The notes beneath the pieces are model-generated. The model was not told the origin of the DNA. It saw nothing but the letters and a program-made list of their open reading frames with translations, and did not search any database. A stretch of DNA of 64,000 nt, taken from assembly GCA_030068075.1 (NCBI GenBank), contig CM057841.1, positions 38,047,030 through 38,111,029 on the forward strand, read 5' to 3'. This document shows, piece after piece, positions 54,131-64,000 of the stretch. The position numbers were made by a program, and so were the translations under genes. The stretch comes from Paguma larvata. Lineage: Eukaryota; Chordata; Mammalia; Carnivora; Viverridae. Every line of letters begins with the position of its first letter. The stretch's first letter is position 1.

Positions 54131-55420
54131 CCATCAGCTATGATTGAGGTGGATAGAGTTCTAAGGGGATCGGATGGTCCTTAGTGTATCCTCAAATCAC
54201 GCCTACAGTATGTGTTCTGTATCTCTGAATGAGTGGGGCCAGCCCTCTACCTCACCCCCAAAATTGTTTACAAACTGTTTCAGTTCACTACGTTCCAATA
54301 ATTTGGGGGGTGGGGAGAAGAGCTAGACCAGAATTTCAGGCATGCATTAATTTTCCAGAATAGCAAATGAGATCATTTTCTCAGAGGACACTTTGTAAGG
54401 TTTGGAGAGCTTAGTTTTCTCTTCTGAAGATCATAGACTATGACAGTATTTTGGGGAAGCCATAAAGTTGTATAGATTTCCTAGGAACTTGTACTCATTG
54501 AATCAACTGTGCCATTTCAAAATATTCTACAAAAATAGCTTTAATAACCATTCTAAGTGAGAAGGATGGAGCTATTCAGACCAAGTATTAGTCAGCTTAT
54601 CAGTGAAAGCAAGTTTATAGCAAGACATAAATAATGGATAATGTAGCTGCTGCTACACTATTTTAGACCTTAAACAGCTAGATGATTTGCTTTTTTGTGT
54701 ATTACTCAGCAATGCTTGGTTAAACTGACAAAATAACTGATAAAGTCTCTGGCTTTCTGGAGACAGTAGAATCCCTTCCATTCTCCAGCGTCCACTGCTA
54801 ACCATCTCTGATAAATGCCTGTGTATTCTACCAAGTATTTACTCGGTAAGTAAAGTTTCATTCAACTTTGAATACTCTCATTTTAGTGGCGACTTGTGGG
54901 CTTGCTCAAGAGGCTCGTTCCTCAGATGAGGGAGTTGGGAACAGTCAAGGGAAAGCACTGATAGAATGAATACAGTTAACAGATGCATATCAGCACTGTT
55001 GACTGAAGATAATTGAATAGAGACCCTAAGCTCCCAGGTTGAGGTAGGGAAAAAAGGAAAGACACCTTTACTGTGTACCAGAGAGAAAGGCCAGGGCATG
55101 AGACTCCTGAAAGTCAAGTGAAGATACACCGGACCCACTATCTCTAATTAGCACCCTGTGCCTGATTCTTGGACATAGCTTGCTTGCACATATTACTTGT
55201 CAGTGTGCTGATATGGAAAACACCATAGCCAGTGGAGAATAATCTAAGATTTTGGTTTGAGGCGATTCAGATTCCTCAGTATATTGGAGAAGTATATTTG
55301 AGAGAGTATTACCACTTGTGGATATAGCTAGCAGAGAAACAAATACTTTTTTATTCAATATTTAACTAAAAAAGTAGATAAGGTTACTGCCAACCTTAAA
55401 ATTATATACAGCTATATTGA
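54131..55420. other. unique sequence, no gene seen
   Basis: About 1.3 kb with no recognised repeat. The 86-codon - frame at 54878-55138 has no domain and no splice context that persuades. Confidence 0.42.
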
Positions 55421-55424
55421 TCAA

Positions 55425-55525
55425 TTCTTTTTTTACAGAGGAGAAAACTGATCAAAGAATTGGGTGGCTTATTTAAAATCTCAAGATTAGATAGTTCAAA
55501 ACTATGACTGAGATTTACGGATTTT
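55425..55525 (-). repeat. MIR fragment
   Basis: 'tttttacagaggagaaaactgatcaaagaattgggtggcttatttaaaatctcaagattagatagttcaaaactatgactgagatt' is a degraded reverse MIR core. Confidence 0.5.
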
Positions 55526-57295
55526 CTTCCCAATGCCTTTCCCTTTATGCACATCAACTAAAAATTAAAAAGAAAATGCCAACAAAGAAACCAAAAATTT
55601 CCAGTTTGGAAAAAAATACAATGGAGAATTCATGGACAATAATGTAAACATGTTCCACTGATGGTTTATTGAAAAATTTAATCTTTCAAAACTCATAACA
55701 GTTTATGTAATTTTTTATTACATTTCCCATTGTGTCCATGTTTGGTTGTCTCAAAATTGAACACAGAAAAAAGAATGATCATTTTTGTGTCTCTCTTTTT
55801 TTAAAATTCCCTTTGTAACAATAAGACCCTGATATTTTCATGATTTTTAAAAATTGCTTGGAATGGGCTATATCATTGTTTTTTACAGGCAACTCGAAAC
55901 TCTAAGTTTCTTTATCGCATCACTAGTTCAGGAAAAAGGGAAAATGAACCCCTGCAATGGCTGAGTCAGTCATCAAAACTTTAGCCACAATCGACAGATA
56001 GAGTGGGGGGAGAGAGAGAGAGTCTGAAGTTTGAAGGTAAGATCTTAGGGTTATTAGGAGGGATACTATCCAAAGTCTGCTTGAATAAAGAGTGCTTTTA
56101 TTTTGTTTTATCTTAGAATCATTTCATATTGCTTTTTGATTCCAGGAGATACTAGAATATTCATGCATTGAAAAGTAATTCAAAGTTTCCACTAATAAGA
56201 AACTTATGAATCAAACAGAATTGAATGAAAAGGAAAGGAAGACTATCCTAAGAGACACAGAAATGTTTCTTGTCTGGCCCCAAACCATCTTTCTATCTGA
56301 ATCTTCTACACACCACACCTCAGTTTCTACTATTTCTATAGACATCCTCAGTTCTCTCAAATGATGTTTTATCCAGATGGTTATAGACACTCTCTTGAAA
56401 TGTATACCAGAACGTTCTCCCTGCATCTCCTTCTTGATAATTTCCTTCATGTTGAAATTGCTCCAACTCTTAAATTCTAAAACTCTGAAATTCTTTTGTA
56501 TATTCTCTTGTTTCTAGAAGGGTTTCCTGACTGTACCCGCTGCTGCTTTTGGAAAGCTTGTCATGAAGCATTGTCATCTCTTCTCCCAATCTTTGTTTTC
56601 TCTGCATACACAGTATCATCTAATCCTTAATTTTTGTAGATTTCTCCTCCAAAACACTTGCCATTTGTATATTATATGTTGGAACTCTGAACTCCCATTC
56701 TTGTGCCAGATTTTGGCTGTTGCTCATCAGCTAAGTAGCTGACATTTCATTTTCCAACACAGTGTTTCCACCTGCTATCATTGTCCGTTATCAGTAGCAT
56801 GCCAGTTTGTGCATCTACTTGAATATTACTGAATTTGCCTGATATATGAAAACAGTGGTCAACAGAAAAAAAGTACCTGTAGTACTGATACATGGATTGT
56901 CATAAAAGTGTGATGAAATTAAAAATAAGATGGAAAATAGTCAAATGCTTATCAAAAACAATACATGCCTAGGATTAGTTGGATACTCATTGACCTTAGC
57001 CAGTTATCAGTGTTTGATTTTGAATTGAAGGAACAAAATTAAGGAAATTATAAGAAATGCTAGTATTACATTATTGAAAACTTGTATCTAAAATGAAAGA
57101 TGAAATCAGTGATGTAATATCACGTTTTAGTTCTCTGGAGATAGAATTGCCATAATAATTTGTAATTCTAATATTTACAATTTGCATTTTTGAATTTTGG
57201 TTGCATTTTAATAAAAGTATTATTTGCAAGGTGGGCAATTGATTATACAACTTCGCTGAATTGATGAACTTCATGATAGCGCCTCCTTGCCAGGA
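55526..57295. other. unique sequence, possible L2 trace
   Basis: 56470-56760 ('tctagaagggtttcctgactgtacccgctgctgc...') may be L2-derived. The remainder, including the antisense frame at 56211-56450, is unassigned. A short GA run 'gggggagagagagagag' lies at about 56005. Confidence 0.4.
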
Positions 57296-57403
57296 TTTCT
57301 CTTTCTCCTTCTCCTTCTCCTCTCCCACTTCCCTTCCTTCCTTCTTATCTCTCCTCTTCCTCCTCCTCCTCCTCCTCCTCCTCCTCTTTCTTCTCCTCTC
57401 TCA
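57296..57403. repeat. long polypyrimidine tract, (CTC)n/(CTT)n
   Basis: About 108 nt on the + strand with only two or three purines. It includes a perfect (CTC)n array of some nine units at 57358-57385 and several TCC/CTT mirror segments. The antisense reading with runs of G, E, K and R is an artefact of this tract. Confidence 0.92.
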
Positions 57404-58349
57404 CTATTTTGGTGAAAATTAAAGTTCTGAGGATAAGGTATATTCTTTATTATGACAGAAATAAACATGATAGAATCTGAATTAACATTTAGGATCTAAA
57501 GATTTCATTATCATTTTCCCTTTTTCTTTATTCTATCTTGTATGAATATAATTAATAAAACTTACTAAATAAATGAACACCTTTTCATAAGATACCAACC
57601 AAAAACACTAATCTGGCATGAAAAATAGTTAAAAGACAATTAAATGATCTACAGTGATCTCCGATTCTCTACACTTACAGAGAATTTGCTTTCCCCATTT
57701 CCCCACAGTATTTTCCTCACTGAAACCTTTTCCTTCCTTTACCCCCAATATCTAAAATGTCATTAAACCAAACTCACAGAGTTCTTGTCTCCTTTCATTT
57801 TTTTTGGCTCAACATTTTATTATGTGGATTACTTGAGTTGCTATATGTATTTCAACATTTTCCCACCATGCAGCATGTATTAATATCTGAATTATACACA
57901 ATCAAAAAGATCAAGGTAGTTGGTACATGATAGATGATGAAAGGATCATTCTTTAGACATGAGGAGGGAGTTATTGCAGACATTTATAACTTATCTTAAA
58001 AATTCTTCCACAAAAATTTGGATTCTTACTGAGGATCCATCAGAAAGGACAACACGAATTCCTGCCTCATTTTTCTACAGGAAGAGAAATGATGGCTTTA
58101 GCATATATTAGTAAAACAATTTGGGACAATAAATGTTTGTCCTAAAGTCATTATTTCTTCTTAGGCAGTTCTCTAATCTGTTCATCTCTAACCCCTAGAA
58201 GAAGTTGTGGTGGAGCTGAACGCAGCAGGTAAGAAACACAGTAATTTCCAAGCATCTCCCTAGAGGGAAGCAAATGAAGACAGCAGTGTTTTATCTCCTC
58301 AAAGAGACTGAGTTGAATCTCAGCAAGATGTGGCATGTTTAACAGGTAT
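57404..58349. other. unique sequence, no gene seen
   Basis: AT-rich; 57690-57760 may carry an L2 hint ('tttccccacagtattttcctcactgaaaccttttcc'). No exon recognised. Confidence 0.4.
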
Positions 58350-58485
58350 TTAGTCTCATTAAACATTATACTCTTCTTCTTAAGACTGTGGATAATAATA
58401 CCAATCTCATACTGTGAGTTAGGAAAATAAAAGGTTATAGAAGCACAGCACCTGGCAGAGTGGATTCTCAATAACTCTTCTCCTT
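58350..58485 (+). repeat. MIR fragment
   Basis: 'taagactgtggataataataccaatctcatactgtgagttaggaaaataaaaggttatagaagcacagcacctggcagagtggattctcaataactcttc' corresponds to the 3' half of MIR. Confidence 0.65.
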
Positions 58486-59125
58486 TATCTGTATCTTTAA
58501 TTCCTAATGAAGCTTGTGGTTTCTACCCTCAAAACTTCTTAAAAAAATGTCTTTGAGTGAGAAAAACAAGTGACATATATTCTACATAGCTAATGTGTCA
58601 GCCAGTAAATAGAATTCCTGCCAGTGTGTCGACTAATGCCTAATACACTTGAGAAAATTTTTGTGTGTGAAGTTTTTGGTGGCAGAAAGAATACCAAGAG
58701 AATTAACATGAATGGGAAACAGGAGCAGAACTAGCTAACAGAGGATACTAGGAGTGGATGGGGAACTTTCTCAACAATAGAGGTCATATTAAGAAAGGAA
58801 CGTCATTCACCAATAAGGTCTTGGTGTGAAGAGAAGATACAAAGGCGCTTCTGGGGTATTTGTTGTTGCTGACATTTGTTTTGTTGTTTCTCCTGAGAAT
58901 CTAATGTGGTAAACAAACATAGATTTAGGTGTAGTTCCTCAACCTACTGATTGGGAGAGAGGTCTTAGATAAAATGTGCCTTATCAGTTATGATTCAACT
59001 ATTTGGAGATTACTAAATTACTATGATGTGGCACTTATTACTGTTTATTTGGAAATAAAATGACTTTAAAGCTCTCATTTTTCATTCTGGTGAAGTAACC
59101 CCATTATTTGACATAACTAAGGTCA
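58486..59125. other. unique sequence, no gene seen
   Basis: Nothing recognised. Confidence 0.42.
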
Positions 59126-59129
59126 GACA

Positions 59130-59680
59130 TAAACAAAACGTGCTCATCATTATTCTTCTTTCTTCCTTCCAACCACCCTGCACCAATAGTCTAGCCTTTC
59201 TCTCAACCAGACACCTGAGTTAGAAATGTAAAGTCCTAATCCTTCTTCTGCTTCATCCACAACCAATCTGACATTCCTTCTTCTCACCCGACCTTTTCAT
59301 CCCATTGCCACTGCCTCAGTTTGTAAGTTTTCTCCTAGATGTTTTCATTGGCCTTTTTCTTGGGTGGCCATTTTTCGATTCTGTCCCTCTGACACCTCCT
59401 TCACTCTGAAGAGCTATCTTTCTGAAATCTTAATCACCCCAGAACTCTTTTATTTGAGTTTTTCCCATGGTACTGAATGACAGTTCACAATGTAAGAGTG
59501 TAGCTATGTCTCTTGACTGCCTTTCCAGAATCTTGGAGGGCCACCTACTCCTATTGCAGCCTATTCCCAGCCATATGGAATTGTCTGTCTTTTTCCAGCC
59601 ATGATTTCTCAGGATTTTCCATCTGTGCCCATGCTCTGTCCTTCACCTGGAATCCCCCATGTGTAAGTCTGCTTTGAAAA
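59130..59680 (+). repeat. L2 LINE fragment
   Basis: Pyrimidine-rich L2 character: 'cattgccactgcctcagtttgtaag', 'ctgaagagctatctttctgaaatcttaatcaccccagaactc', 'ttgactgcctttccagaatcttggagggccacc', 'cttcacctggaatccccca'. Probably the same element as the 3' end at 60240-60375, split by a SINE and an MIR. Confidence 0.6.
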
Positions 59681-59689
59681 CATTTTCAT

Positions 59690-59797
59690 TTTTTAAGCTA
59701 ATTATTTATTTTAGTAATCTCGACCTGGAATGTAGGGCCCGAACCCCCAGGATCAAGAGTTGTATGCTCTTCTGACTAAGCCCGCCAGGCATTCCAA
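59690..59797 (-). mobile_element. older carnivore tRNA-SINE fragment
   Basis: 'attttagtaatctcgacctggaatgtagggcccgaacccccaggatcaagagttgtatgctcttctgactaagcccgccaggcattcc' is the reverse of the old carnivore SINE (compare 'gaactcacaaccccgagatcaagagtcgcatgctctaccgactgagccagccaggcgcccc'). Confidence 0.8.
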
Positions 59798-59939
59798 CAC
59801 ATACATTTTTTTATGTATGTTTGATACCTTACTCTTTTGTGAATCCTTCAATGTCATCACTTGCCACCACCACTAACAACCTCCCACATCCCTACCCCCT
59901 GCCACCCCACTAAATAAAAAGACAATCCTACCCTCCTTC

Positions 59940-60180
59940 AGGCCACATAGCATAGTGATGAGAGGCCCTGATTCTAGTCAGACAGGCCTGCCTCCTGTTT
60001 GAGCTATCTCTTCTCCATTATTCAGGCAGGCAAGTCCATCGCCCCAACCACAGTTCATCCTCAGAACAAGAATGATATGCTATTGTGAGCAACCAGTGAC
60101 ATGAATTTTGTAAGTATTTAATTCAAGATGTGGCAAAGATGATGAGCTTGGTAAATGCTCTTTTTATTAGGATTCTCAAA
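59940..60180 (+). repeat. MIR fragment
   Basis: Head well preserved: 'acatagcatagtgatgagaggccctgattctagtcagacaggcctgcctcctgtt'; the core afterwards is poor. Confidence 0.6.
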
Positions 60181-60239
60181 CAACACAGATCACTGTGATT
60201 AATACTGATGGGCACCATAAGAAATAACTTGTTTACAGG

Positions 60240-60375
60240 CTATTTCTTTTATAAGACTTCAAGTTCCTTGAGGGAAGGAACCACATATTTTTCATTTCTT
60301 CATTCCTGTACCCCTGGTTTCAGTACTGGTTGAGGACACAATGCTTTTTGAATGCATGAATAAATGTTTTCTAAA
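60240..60375 (+). repeat. L2 LINE 3' end
   Basis: 'aagacttcaagttccttgagggaaggaaccacatatttttcatttcttcattcctgtacccctggtttcagtactggttgaggacacaatgctttttgaatgcatgaataaatg' matches the L2 3' end from 'actgtaagctccttgagggcaggga' to 'gaatgaataaatg'. Confidence 0.8.
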
Positions 60376-61116
60376 ATAAGACCCTTTTTTTCTTACAACA
60401 TTCTCATTTATTGACATTCACATCCCTTGTGAGAAGTATTTTAAGAAAACACAACTGTGTGGTACTTCAAAAAGACATTTCTTGGATGCCACATGTAAGT
60501 GAGAATACCTCAGGAAACAGTTTCTAAACAGCAGGTTGTTAGATTAAATGGGGATGCCCTTGGATCGAAAGCCCAGGCAGAAGCCAGTTTATTGCCTGCT
60601 GATCTCTGTAAGGTATACTATCCTAACCATTACCCACAGGTGTCTCCAAATACAATAAAACCCAATTACCTTGACGACATCTACTAGTAAAAGGAGAATG
60701 ACTGGTAACTAACTGTTTTTTTTTTTTAATCAAATTCTTTGGAAAAGACCCCTTACTATCTAGAAGTGAATCAATATTACCCAACAGGATTTTATAGGAA
60801 ATAAAACTGAAATGAAGAGCACTGGATAATCTAATTCACATTAGAGATACTTCTTTGTTGTTTTCTTTATGGGAGTTACTAAAATTAAATTACCGCAGAT
60901 GAGAACCAAAGAAATGTTCATACTCTTTGACCCAGTAAGCTCAGTATGGAAATTATTAGTATAATCAAACAGATCAGCTATATATATATAGCTTTCCTAC
61001 AGTTCCGTCCCTCAAAGAACTTTCAGTCTTAGAAATAGCATGTTAACAAGGTATTATGTTATAGCAATAACTTTTTATGTGTGCAACACGTATTTGTTGT
61101 GTGTGTGTGTATATAT
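60376..61116. other. unique sequence, no gene seen
   Basis: No recognised repeat; the 62-codon frame at 60499-60687 has no domain. A 10-base T run is at about 60718. Confidence 0.4.
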
Positions 61117-61130
61117 ACATATATAATTTT

Positions 61131-61358
61131 TAAAAAATTTTTCAATGTTTATTCTTTTGAGAGAGAGAGAGAGAGAGGGAGAGAGAGAGAGAATGAGTGG
61201 GGGAAGGGCAGAGAGAGAGGGAGATACAGAATCTAAAGTAGGCTCCAGGCCCCAAGCTGTCAGCACAGAACCTGATGTGGGGCTAGAACCCATCAACCTG
61301 AGATCATGACCTGAGCTGTAGTCCAATGCTCAACCGACTGAGCCACCCAGGTACCCCT
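61131..61358 (-). mobile_element. felid tRNA-Lys SINE (SINEC_Fc type)
   Basis: Full-length reverse copy with a (GA)n tract at 61158-61192 and head 'gactgagccacccaggtacccct'. The target duplication 'acatatataattt' (61117-61130) / 'acatatatataattt' (61360-61374) lies in AT-rich DNA. Confidence 0.94.
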
Positions 61359-61374
61359 AACATATATATAATTT

Positions 61375-61510
61375 ATACTTATAACTAATTATATGTATTT
61401 ATGCTTTATGTTACTTTTCTTATATATATTACATACAATTTATATACATCATTACTAATCATGTATATATATAGTACTTATAGGTATATAATTTATATGC
61501 ATCATTATAC
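61375..61510. repeat. AT-rich degenerate repeat stretch
   Basis: More than 80% A+T with repeated words: 'atttatatacatcatta' near 61439 and 'atttatatgcatcatta' near 61491, one mismatch and about 52 bases apart, plus several 'atatatat' runs. It leads into a CA array. Confidence 0.7.
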
Positions 61511-61511
61511 A

Positions 61512-61542
<31 letters not shown>
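61511..61542. repeat. (CA)n microsatellite
   Basis: About 15 CA units with one early interruption ('actcacac'). Confidence 0.95.
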
Positions 61543-61544
<2 letters not shown>

Positions 61545-62113
61545 GTAGTTAGGTCCATTGAGAGAATAAATATATTCTCCTAAGTTTTAAAATATTTCAG
61601 TAGATCAAGTAACCATATTTTTCTCTTTCAGTGTTCTGGTTTTAGGGTCTGGCATTGTAATTATTTTCTGAATGCAACTTTTCAGATTAAAAACTATCCC
61701 CGTTTAACAAGCAAAGTTCCAATACAGTACACATTTCATTATCATTGTCAAACATCAAATTACATTAAATCCTAGCTAATCTTCCATGACCTTGCCTACC
61801 ACATTGTTAGTGATCACAAAGTACACAGATATAGAAGATTCCTTTGAGAATACAGATAACACATATTAATAAAGACTAGGGGCAAGCCGGTGCCTTTTCA
61901 GATTGGCCAACGAAAGCTTACAGGTGACTGCGCTCTAGCGGAGGCACGGGAGTTGAATCCCCAGGGGCAACAACTGCACATTTCCCAAAGAGAATTGTGT
62001 TTTCTAAAACAAAGGCAAAAATTACTGTCTTATTATAGTAATTGGAACACTATTATTAATTAACAGGTGACCTGACAGGTAGACATGTGTCAGTCAAAGG
62101 TTTTGAAGTGCTT
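61543..62113. other. unique sequence with a CpG-rich, tRNA-like patch
   Basis: Most is unassigned AT-rich DNA. At about 61885-61975 there are five CpGs in 90 bases, and 'ggaggcacgggagttgaatcccc' resembles the variable-loop and T-arm region of a leucine tRNA ('ggaggcgtgggttcgaatccc'). No acceptor stem or D-arm partner is evident, so no tRNA gene is called. Confidence 0.4.
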
Positions 62114-62129
62114 TAAAATTCTTCAGTCT

Positions 62130-62211
62130 CTGCTTATTTTTATTTTTTTAAATGTCTGTTTATTTTTGATATATATATATATACATATATATATATATGT
62201 ATATATATATG

Positions 62212-62260
<49 letters not shown>

Positions 62261-62434
62261 TGCGTGCAAACAGGGGAGGGGCAGAGACAGAGAGAGGGAG
62301 ACAGAGGATCTGAAACACGTTCTGTGCTGAGACCTGAGAGCCTAGAGCCCAACTCGGGGCTCAAACTCACAAACCATGAAATTGTGACCTGAGCCAAAAT
62401 CTGATATTTAACCAACTGAGCCATCCAGCACCCC
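62130..62434 (-). mobile_element. felid SINE with internal (TA)n and (GA)n expansion
   Basis: Reverse copy with target duplications TAAAATTCTTCAGTCT (62114-62129) and TAAAATTCTTCAATCT (62435-62450). Between the T-rich tail and the GA tract there is an expanded (TA)n of about 60 bases with interspersed TACATA/TGTATA, followed by a (GA)n of about 30 bases. The element is therefore about 305 bp instead of about 210. Overlapping frames with Y/I and R/E runs are artefacts of this tract. Confidence 0.95.
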
Positions 62435-62450
62435 TAAAATTCTTCAATCT

Positions 62451-62640
62451 TTTACAGGGAAACTTCAGTAAGGACCAAATCATGGAGCTTTATAATTTTA
62501 TTTACCAATGCCTTTACAGGTAAGAACAATTATGGCCATTTTACAGACTATGAAAATAAAAGTTCATAAATGACTGAACCAAAAATAACACTTCCTTTGT
62601 CTTAATTCCAAAACCTTTGTTTTATAAGGGTATAAGGGTA
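62451..62640 (-). repeat. MIR fragment
   Basis: 'tttaccaatgcctttacaggtaagaacaattatggccattttacagactatgaaaataaaagttcataaatgactgaaccaaaaataac' is a reverse MIR core. Confidence 0.6.
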
Positions 62641-62644
62641 CTAC

Positions 62645-62825
62645 AGGAAACTCGCATTTATTGAGCATTGTTATTTAGAACATATAATAGGATTTTCCTT
62701 ATCCTTTTTTTAACGTTGGTAGGTATTATCACACCATTTTGTAGCTGAAATCCCTAAGTGCTGAGATGAAGGTCAATAGACCAGGGTCACATGGTTACAT
62801 GAATGGTATAGCATCAGTGTGTAGT
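62645..62825 (-). repeat. MIR element
   Basis: 'ctcgcatttattgagcattgttatttagaacatataataggattttccttatcc', 'gttggtaggtattatcacaccattttgtagctgaaatccctaagtgctgagatgaaggtcaatagaccagggtcacatgg' is a further reverse MIR. Confidence 0.68.
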
Positions 62826-63054
62826 CTTCTTTATTTATGGAAACATTTTTCTTTTACTGACATATCTGAACTTCAAAGTCTACTCCAATTTTTGATATGA
62901 ATTAACAGCTCTGATCATCCTAATGATTTTAATCCTCATGCATTCCCTCAAAATTTAAACTTCCTTTTTCCAGTCTTTGTAAGATGACTGATGCCAAATG
63001 TACCCAAATGTCAGATTTTCTATTGATCAATCAGCAAGGATAAAAGCTATTATT

Positions 63055-63150
63055 CACAAAAATCTTATTAGGTGACAACCACTATACACAGCACTTCATG
63101 TGTACTCTTTATTTAATCCCTGGAAGAACTCAGTGAGGCAGTATAGTAGA
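63055..63150 (-). repeat. MIR fragment
   Basis: 'taggtgacaaccactatacacagcacttcatgtgtactctttatttaatccctggaagaactcagtgaggcag' corresponds to the 3' part of MIR in reverse. A 15-base A run follows at 63181-63195. Confidence 0.6.
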
Positions 63151-63274
63151 TAGAATCTAAAGATACCTTTTTCTTCACTCAAAAAAAAAAAAAAACAGCC
63201 TTAGACATCAATCTTGCTACTGCTATGGAGGGACTCTGTAAGTAGACCTAAAGTTACTAATTGTATATGAAATT

Positions 63275-63500
63275 AAGGTCACTAGTCAGTTGACTTCAAA
63301 AAAGGGAGATTATTGTGGATTATCTTGGTGGGCCCAATGTAATCACATGAATCCTTGGAACCAGAGGAGGAATGCAGAAAAGATGAGACCAAGGGGAGAT
63401 AAGAGAGATTCAAGGCATGAGAAAGGATTGACCACCTGTCACTAGCTTTGAAAATGAAGGCGGCCAGAAACCCCAATTGCTAAATTTTTGAAGACTTCTG
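63275..63500 (+). mobile_element. possible ancient MaLR-type LTR fragment
   Basis: 'gggagattattgtggattatcttggtgggcccaatgtaatcacatgaatccttggaaccagagg', 'agaaaggattgaccacctgtcactagctttgaaaatgaaggcggcc' resembles a conserved block of old LTR elements ('gattatcctgggtgggcccaatgtaatcacaagggtccttataag...ggctttgaagatgg'). Fragmentary. Confidence 0.5.
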
Positions 63501-63786
63501 ATATAAATCATGATTAAAAATGTGTTAGCAGTTTCCAAATATAGCATAGTACAAGTTTTCCAAATATGAAGGCTTTCAGTGATTATTATAAATGAAGAGG
63601 CTTTGCAACAATAGCAGTGTAATATTCTATTTTGAACAGTAATTCCATTTGAAAAAAATATTTTGACATAAAAACAATAAAAAGGAAACCCTTACAGGGT
63701 CATATGTGCTCCCTAAACCACAAACTTAAATAGTTAATATTTTCTTCCCTTCCTGTTAACAGTGCTGTTAAAATTTTTCTCCACAG
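63501..63786. other. unique flank with pyrimidine-rich acceptor
   Basis: Ends in 'tcttcccttcctgttaac...ttaaaatttttctccacag', a reasonable branch-point and 3' splice-site arrangement for the exon-like segment that follows. Confidence 0.35.
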
Positions 63787-63818
63787 GTTGGTAAACACGA
63801 AGTTTCACTTTGAGAGAT

Positions 63819-63928
63819 ATGGAGGGAGAGATATTGGTGCAAACTGGAAATGGAATGAAAAGGATATTTATACTGGTTTTAAATATTTCAGCATTCCTTG
63901 TGTGTCATTTTAAACCAACTGATGAAAG
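63819..63928 (+). CDS. putative first coding exon with signal-peptide-like leader
   Basis: An exon-like segment lies between an acceptor (tttctccacag, ending 63786) and a donor (AAAG|GTAAAG, boundary after 63928). An ATG at 63819 with G at +4 opens a frame that stays open to the donor: 36 codons plus 2 nt, so the intron would be phase 2. A second in-frame ATG at 63855 starts MKRIFILVLNISAFLVC: two basic residues, then a hydrophobic core of about 14 residues, as in a secretory signal peptide or signal anchor. The frames upstream of the ATG within the segment would be 5' UTR. I do not recognise the protein. Against it: the segment is short, another frame is also open for about 40 codons, and the rest of any gene lies outside the window. 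Confidence 0.3.
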
Positions 63929-64000
63929 GTAAAGATGTCAGAATTTTTCATTTCACAAAACGCTGTGCAGTGTTTGCAGTACTAGAAATGGTTTGTTGTC

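Noticed and set aside
57071..57468. Frames with GGG and EKEKE runs
   Set aside because: Antisense translation of the (CTC)n/(CTT)n polypyrimidine tract.
61075..61326. Frames with poly-S/L stretches over several SINEs (also at 8776, 20069, 26933, 36778, 46732, 62140)
   Set aside because: All are read-throughs of felid SINE bodies; the shared 'AQSV...AQVMIS' like pattern comes from the SINE consensus, not from a protein family.
61901..61965. A possible tRNA gene
   Set aside because: Only a T-arm-like segment is seen; the D-arm, anticodon arm and acceptor stem cannot be paired.

Overview
The window is mammalian, almost certainly from a felid (cat family). The diagnostic signal is a tRNA-Lys-derived SINE with the felid-type head (GGGCGCCTGGGTGGCTCAG), a (CT)n-rich body and an AAATAAA tail. 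I count 17 copies (8 on +, 9 on -), plus two older carnivore-type SINE fragments. The background is AT-rich and CpG-poor. It also holds LINE-1 of several ages, MIR and L2 relics, hAT (Charlie) MITEs, ancient MaLR/ERVL LTRs and long microsatellites. I see no bacterial or viral gene organisation, no rRNA, no CRISPR array and no intact tRNA gene.

No complete protein-coding gene is visible. The open reading frames longer than 60 codons are chance frames, frames read through SINE (CT)n tracts, or pieces of a dead LINE-1 ORF2. The window is best read as a gene-poor intergenic or long intronic region. The one coding candidate is at the extreme right end. At 63787-63928 an exon-like segment has a pyrimidine-rich acceptor, an ATG, 36 codons encoding a signal-peptide-like leader, and an AAAG|GTAAAG donor. 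If real, a gene on the + strand continues beyond the right edge. I cannot name it.

Layout. 1-8.8 kb: unique AT-rich DNA with L2/MIR relics, four felid SINEs, a reverse MLT1-type LTR (6818-7218) and a CpG-richer patch (about 1560-1870). 8.8-24.7 kb: unique DNA, MIRs, a long L2 block (11.45-12.13 kb), a 59-nt hairpin (13683-13741), a small 5'-truncated LINE-1 insertion with clean target-site duplications (14612-14825), three SINEs and a reverse MLT2-like LTR (20860-21302). 24.75-28.78 kb: one 5'-truncated, inactivated LINE-1 (+) bounded by a target-site duplication and carrying a nested SINE. 28.8-44 kb: MIRs, two adjacent MER5-like MITEs, an MLT1-type LTR (31056-31466), SINEs, an L1 3' end and a MER20. 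44-50 kb: two LTR-like blocks of uncertain family and two SINEs, then long unique DNA with two stretches that look like conserved non-coding elements, one holding a 16-bp palindrome (50317-50332). 50.9-64 kb: microsatellites, L1/L2/MIR fragments, SINEs, one of which contains a large TA/GA expansion, and the exon-like segment.

Repeat families are named from remembered consensus patterns, without alignment, so old fragments carry approximate edges. Target-site duplications and motif positions were read directly.
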